This document shows, piece after piece, positions 60,988 through 64,000 of a stretch of 64,000 nt of DNA (positions are counted from its first letter, which is position 1; the number at the start of each line of letters is the position of its first letter). Made by a program: the position numbers and the translations under genes. The notes under the pieces were generated by a model that was not told the origin of the DNA, did no database searches, and saw only the letters and a list, made by a program, of their open reading frames with translations. Source of the stretch: JADHLI01 sp965656625 (GTDB lineage: Bacteria > Pseudomonadota > Alphaproteobacteria > Puniceispirillales > Puniceispirillaceae); contig CBFHLG010000004.1 in assembly GCA_965656625.1 (NCBI GenBank), forward strand, positions 62,001 through 126,000. Direction: 5' to 3'.

Positions 60988-61671
60988 ATGATAAGTTTCG
61001 ATGTAAAAATTTCCGATGATTCCTATTCTTTGTCTGTTAAGGCAATGGCCGAGCAGTTGTTAGAAGATTTTCTTGAAACACTGAAAGCGATTGACCCGTC
61101 CGAAGTACAAATTGAAGCCTTGCGCAAAATTGAGTTTGAGCAGGCGGGCAAAATGAAACGGATATTGGACCTGTCCACCATTATTTATGATCCGGTTGTT
61201 TCAACCACATCCATAAGAGTTGCGCTTAAAGAGGTGAAAGACAGAGACCTTTTGATTCAGCAACTGCGCATGGCAGGGTACAAGAAAATGTCACCCGGGC
61301 CAGATGATATGAATTTCTTTGTTGAACTGCCGAAACCATCAGCGTCTGATCTGGGCAGTTTTGAGAACCAGATCAACTTGTCCCAGAACGGCGCCTTAAG
61401 CCAGATGGGTAAAATTAATTATGACGCGGCTTCCCGCATGAAAGCGGCCGTGCAGGCCGAGTTTATTGAAACCCGGACCATTAATCTTGCGCGCCGCCAA
61501 ATCGCCCAGATTTCAGATGAATGCAACCGGCATATCAAGGTATTTGCGATGATCCGTCGCAAAGCCCTGGTCGGCGGTTCGATGAAAATTGTGGAAGAAG
61601 ATGAGATGGTTAGCTATCGCCGCATGAAGGATGAAATTTACGGGTTTGCGCATGATGCGCTGGGCGCTTGA
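60988..61671 (+). CDS. Hypothetical protein (227 aa)
   Basis: A soluble, largely helical protein with no signal peptide, starting MISFDVKISDDSYSLSVKAM after AGGGGGAAGAAG. It has a strand-like block (DLSTIIYDPVVSTTSIRVALKEV) and a helical C-terminus (FIETRTINLARRQIAQISDECNRHIKVFAMIRRKALVGG). I do not recognise it. Its end overlaps the next gene by 20 bases and it follows the flagellin-like gene by 103 bases, so the three may form a unit. Confidence 0.6.
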   Translation: MISFDVKISDDSYSLSVKAMAEQLLEDFLETLKAIDPSEVQIEALRKIEFEQAGKMKRILDLSTIIYDPVVSTTSIRVALKEVKDRDLLIQQLRMAGYKKMSPGPDDMNFFVELPKPSASDLGSFENQINLSQNGALSQMGKINYDAASRMKAAVQAEFIETRTINLARRQIAQISDECNRHIKVFAMIRRKALVGGSMKIVEEDEMVSYRRMKDEIYGFAHDALGA

Positions 61672-61999
61672 AGTGAAGGGGGCCAGGCTGTCTTGTGTTG
61701 GGCTGTCTTGTGTGGGGCTGGCCGGTGTCGGGCTGGCCGGTGTGATGATGACGGGGCTTCTTCTGGCTGGTTCTGGGCCGGCTGCCGCGCATCAATGCCA
61801 GCTGGAGGGCACCAGCGCAGAGGATATCAGCCGCTATAATACCTGCAAGGCTGATATGAGCGTGCCGAATATCCACCAAAGCGGGGATGAGGCCGGCCTG
61901 CAGCGTGATATTGACCGGCTTGAGGCCGAAAATGCCCGGCTGAGCGCCCAATTAGAGCGGGTCCGCCGCCAGATATTGGCAATATTGGGCGAGCTTTAG
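61652..61999 (+). CDS. Secreted coiled-coil protein with repeat-built signal peptide
   Basis: A 115-residue protein starting MMRWALEVKGARLSC. The signal peptide core is four copies of a five-residue unit (LSCVG, LSCVG, LAGVG, LAGVM), encoded by a 15-base tandem repeat, ending near AAAHQC. The mature part has two Cys and a C-terminal coiled coil (LQRDIDRLEAENARLSAQL). It starts inside the end of the 227-residue gene. The function is unknown. Confidence 0.62.
   Translation: MMRWALEVKGARLSCVGLSCVGLAGVGLAGVMMTGLLLAGSGPAAAHQCQLEGTSAEDISRYNTCKADMSVPNIHQSGDEAGLQRDIDRLEAENARLSAQLERVRRQILAILGEL
61686..61745 (+). repeat. Four 15-base tandem units in a signal peptide
   Basis: Units at 61686, 61701, 61716 and 61731. 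The first two share GGCTGTCTTGTGT and the last two share GGCTGGCCGGTGT. The 15-base period keeps the frame. Confidence 0.9.
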
Positions 62000-62463
62000 A
62001 CGGCCAGCTGAAACCCGGCCGCCATGCCAACACCGAACACGCAATGATTGGCCATAGCCAGAGTGCAGACACGGACCGGGGCAGGGGTGTGTTTACCCAT
62101 CAGGCCTTTGCCCATCACCGGCAGGAAAAAGAACCAGGGCACAACCACAGAAGCGATGCCGAACAGCAAACCGTCCACAAGGCTGGAGGTGAGCAGACCT
62201 GCGCGCATCAATACAGCATAAACAGCCGCATAGCCGATACCCACAGCATAATGCACAAACCAGCCAAAGGGCAGCTCACGCGGGGCTTCGGGCATATCTT
62301 CAATATCCGGCTGATGCACACGGGCAGTGCGCAGAACCGCAAAAGCCCAGCGACCGACAACAGCCCAGTTTGAAGGCGGCTGGCCAATGGTGGCGAGCAA
62401 CAGACGCTGGAAGATGTCCATCGCCAGACAGGCAATGATACCGGCTATAATTATATCCATCAT
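61996..62463 (-). CDS. DUF2938 family membrane protein
   Basis: A 155-residue protein with about four hydrophobic segments (MMDIIIAGIIACLAMDIFQRLLL, GWFVHYAVGIGYAAVYAVL, IASVVVPWFFFLPVMGKGLMG, CTLAMANHCVFGVGMAAGF). PWFFFLPVMGKG fits DUF2938. The function is unknown. A GGGGAGAG site precedes tandem ATG codons. It converges with the preceding coiled-coil gene with overlapping stops. Confidence 0.82.
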   Translation of the reverse strand: MMDIIIAGIIACLAMDIFQRLLLATIGQPPSNWAVVGRWAFAVLRTARVHQPDIEDMPEAPRELPFGWFVHYAVGIGYAAVYAVLMRAGLLTSSLVDGLLFGIASVVVPWFFFLPVMGKGLMGKHTPAPVRVCTLAMANHCVFGVGMAAGFQLAV

Positions 62464-62609
62464 GTGGATGTCTCTCCCCTCATTTCGGCCCGTCCCCAAA
62501 GGGCAGGCCGCTCCCCTTCATACCTGTTCAGTCTAGCTCTTCTCCGGCACGGTGCAAGATGTTAGTCTTTAAAACAGAGGCGTTAGACGATGCGAAGAGG
62601 AGGAAGCCC

Positions 62610-63392
62610 ATGTCACCTGTCCTGATCGAAAAAACCGGCGCTACCGCAACGGTTACCCTGAACCGGCCAGACCAGATGAACACGATAGACCTGGATATGG
62701 CAAAAGCCCTGTTTGAGGCCAGCCTGTCGCTTGGCCAGGATAAGGCGGTGCGGGCAATCATCCTCACCGGGGCAGGGCAGAAGGCGTTTTGTGCGGGCGG
62801 CGATCTTGCCCAGTTCCATCAGCATGGCGAGGGCGTTGCGGCACACCTAAAAGAGGTTACCCATTATCTGCATGGGGCGGTCAGCGGATTTGCGCGGATG
62901 AACACGCCTGTCATTTCGGCTGTCAACGGGGTGACAGCGGGGGGCGGGCTGGCCTTTATCGGCTTTCCGCAACTGGTTCTGGCGGCCAAGTCAGCCCGGT
63001 TTGTGTCTGCCTATACCAAGGCCGGGCTCAGCCCGGATGGCTCTTCAACCTGGTATCTGCCCCGCCTGATGGGGTTGCGGCGGGCAAATGAGTTCATCTT
63101 TACTAACAGGATGTTGACCGCCGAGGAAGCGATGGGCTGGGGTCTGGTCACAGAGGTGGCAGACGATGACAGCCTGATGCAAAGGGCGCAAGACTGTGCC
63201 GCCCAGCTTGCTGATGGCCCGCAACAGGCCTATGGCCGGATTAAGGACATGCTGCGCGACAGCCTGACCACCTCGCTAGAGGCGCAGATGGAGACAGAAG
63301 CCCGTTTTCTGGCGCAATCAGCCCAAAGCCCGGACGGCCAGGCCGGCATGACAGCGTTCCTGAACAAACAAAGCCCCCGGTTTACCGAATAG
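62610..63392 (+). CDS. Enoyl-CoA hydratase/isomerase family protein
   Basis: A 260-residue crotonase-fold protein. Oxyanion-hole motifs are AFCAGGDLAQFHQ and NGVTAGGGLAFIG, and the active-site region KAGLSPDGSSTWYLPRLMG has Asp where hydratases have their second Glu, as in PaaG-type isomerases. It may therefore isomerise or hydrate an acyl-CoA. The substrate is unknown. The start at 62610 follows GAAGAGGAGG. Confidence 0.9.
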   Translation: MSPVLIEKTGATATVTLNRPDQMNTIDLDMAKALFEASLSLGQDKAVRAIILTGAGQKAFCAGGDLAQFHQHGEGVAAHLKEVTHYLHGAVSGFARMNTPVISAVNGVTAGGGLAFIGFPQLVLAAKSARFVSAYTKAGLSPDGSSTWYLPRLMGLRRANEFIFTNRMLTAEEAMGWGLVTEVADDDSLMQRAQDCAAQLADGPQQAYGRIKDMLRDSLTTSLEAQMETEARFLAQSAQSPDGQAGMTAFLNKQSPRFTE

Positions 63393-63482
63393 AGAAGGGG
63401 GCCTCTCTGTTTCGTCTGCTGAAGGCCATATTTTCCATGATATGGGCAGGCTTTGGCAGCGGCGGTCTTTTCTTTTTGCGAA

Positions 63483-63497
63483 TGATTATTATTTACA
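63483..63497 (+). promoter_or_regulatory. Candidate Fur-type box
   Basis: TGATTATTATTTACA agrees with the Fur 7-1-7 consensus TGATAATNATTATCA at 11 of 14 defined positions. It lies 51 bases upstream of the start of an iron-type ABC permease, where iron control is expected. Confidence 0.4.
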
Positions 63498-63547
63498 AGC
63501 ATTAGGAAACAGAGGATAAGAATAGGCCTCTTGTTCGGGGGAGATGA

Positions 63548-64000
63548 ATGGTCAGCACAACACTCAGACAATCAGGGCCAGCCAGCCTGTTCCGGCTTTA
63601 TGCCGGGCCGGTGCCTGCGGTGTTGGTGCTTGTCTGTGCGGTGATGCTGGCCCCGTTGCTGGCTATCGCTGTGACGGCAACAGGCGATACCGCCGATCTG
63701 ATGCCACATTTACTGCAAACCGTACTGGCCCGTTATGTCGGCAACACCTTGTTATTGATGACAGGGGTCGGGGTTCTGGCGGTCCTGTTCGGGGTGTCGA
63801 GCGCATGGGTGGTTTCACGCTATCATTTTTTCGGGCGGCGCGTGTTTGACTGGCTGTTGGTTCTGCCCGCGGCGATGCCAGCTTATATCATCGCCTACAG
63901 CTATACTGATTTCCTGGAATATGCCGGGCCGGTGCAGTCTGGTCTGCGGGCGATGTTTGGCTGGCAGAGCGCGCGTGATTACTGGTTTCCGGAGATAAGG
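63548..64000 (+). CDS. Iron(III) ABC transporter permease, N-terminal part
   Basis: The frame is open to the window end (151 codons), beginning MVSTTLRQSGPASLFRLYAG after GGGGGAG. It has hydrophobic segments VPAVLVLVCAVMLAPLLAIAV and LLLMTGVGVLAVLFGVSSAW, then WVVSRYHFFGRRVFDWLLVLPAAMPAYIIAYSYTDFLEYAGPVQ, which is characteristic of FbpB/SfuB-type iron permeases of about 550 residues. The overlapping longer frame at 63544-63849 in another phase is not a gene. Confidence 0.85.
   Translation, partial: MVSTTLRQSGPASLFRLYAGPVPAVLVLVCAVMLAPLLAIAVTATGDTADLMPHLLQTVLARYVGNTLLLMTGVGVLAVLFGVSSAWVVSRYHFFGRRVFDWLLVLPAAMPAYIIAYSYTDFLEYAGPVQSGLRAMFGWQSARDYWFPEIR

Noticed and set aside
63544..63849. 101-codon frame at the start of the iron permease
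   Set aside because: Frame-shifted shadow; the frame from 63548 encodes the permease motifs.

Overview
The window looks like a piece of a marine alphaproteobacterial chromosome, most likely a SAR116/Puniceispirillum-like lineage. This is inferred, not proven. The reasons are the alphaproteobacterial gene order (lpxI-lpxB, gltA-gltX, comEC remnant, lexA, moeA-moaC-trpCDG; hom-recJ; tRNA-Pro plus a complex I NDUFS4-like gene), a GTTC-N7-GTTC type SOS box at lexA, and a catabolic repertoire for taurine and methylated amines typical of pelagic alphaproteobacteria. Genes are densely packed with many 1-11 bp overlaps. There are no insertion sequences, integrases, CRISPR arrays or rRNA genes. Three short N runs (97-99 bases) interrupt genes.

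Layout. 1-11.7 kb is housekeeping: lipid A synthesis (lpxI partial, lpxB), gltA and gltX, a gutted comEC, lexA with two SOS boxes, molybdenum cofactor genes moeA/moaC, trpC/trpD/trpG, then rplM-rpsI with a strong terminator. 11.9-14.6 kb holds two GNAT acetyltransferases and a LysE exporter overlapping a DMT transporter.

14.7-28.5 kb is a complete taurine dissimilation block: soeABC (membrane sulfite dehydrogenase), a small HicA-like gene and an unknown gene, the taurine ABC transporter tauA-tauB-tauC with an unusually large TauC, and taurine:pyruvate aminotransferase. Divergent from these lie sulfoacetaldehyde acetyltransferase (xsc) and phosphate acetyltransferase (pta). Taurine would be imported and transaminated to sulfoacetaldehyde, which Xsc splits to acetyl phosphate and sulfite. 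Pta then makes acetyl-CoA and SoeABC oxidises the sulfite.

28.5-44.3 kb carries two tandem dimethylglycine-dehydrogenase-like flavoproteins behind a palindromic operator, an amino acid racemase, hom, recJ, tRNA-Glu, secreted small proteins, a signal-less substrate-binding-like protein, an exonuclease-CBS-nucleotidyltransferase fusion and a non-pyrrolysine MttB-type methyltransferase. Together the flavoproteins and MttB suggest quaternary/tertiary amine demethylation.

44.5-64 kb is accessory. It includes nhaA, an HDAC-like amidohydrolase, DUF192, two tRNAs, several very small membrane or Cys-rich proteins, a scattered group of small ferredoxin-like-barrel proteins (DUF3303, GYD, DUF1330 and an NTF2-like protein) with a shared TTACC-N4-GGTA palindrome in two divergent promoters, pirin, PhyH oxygenase, MFS, asparaginase, a divergent flagellin, an unknown 227-aa protein, enoyl-CoA hydratase and the start of an iron ABC permease with a possible Fur-type box.
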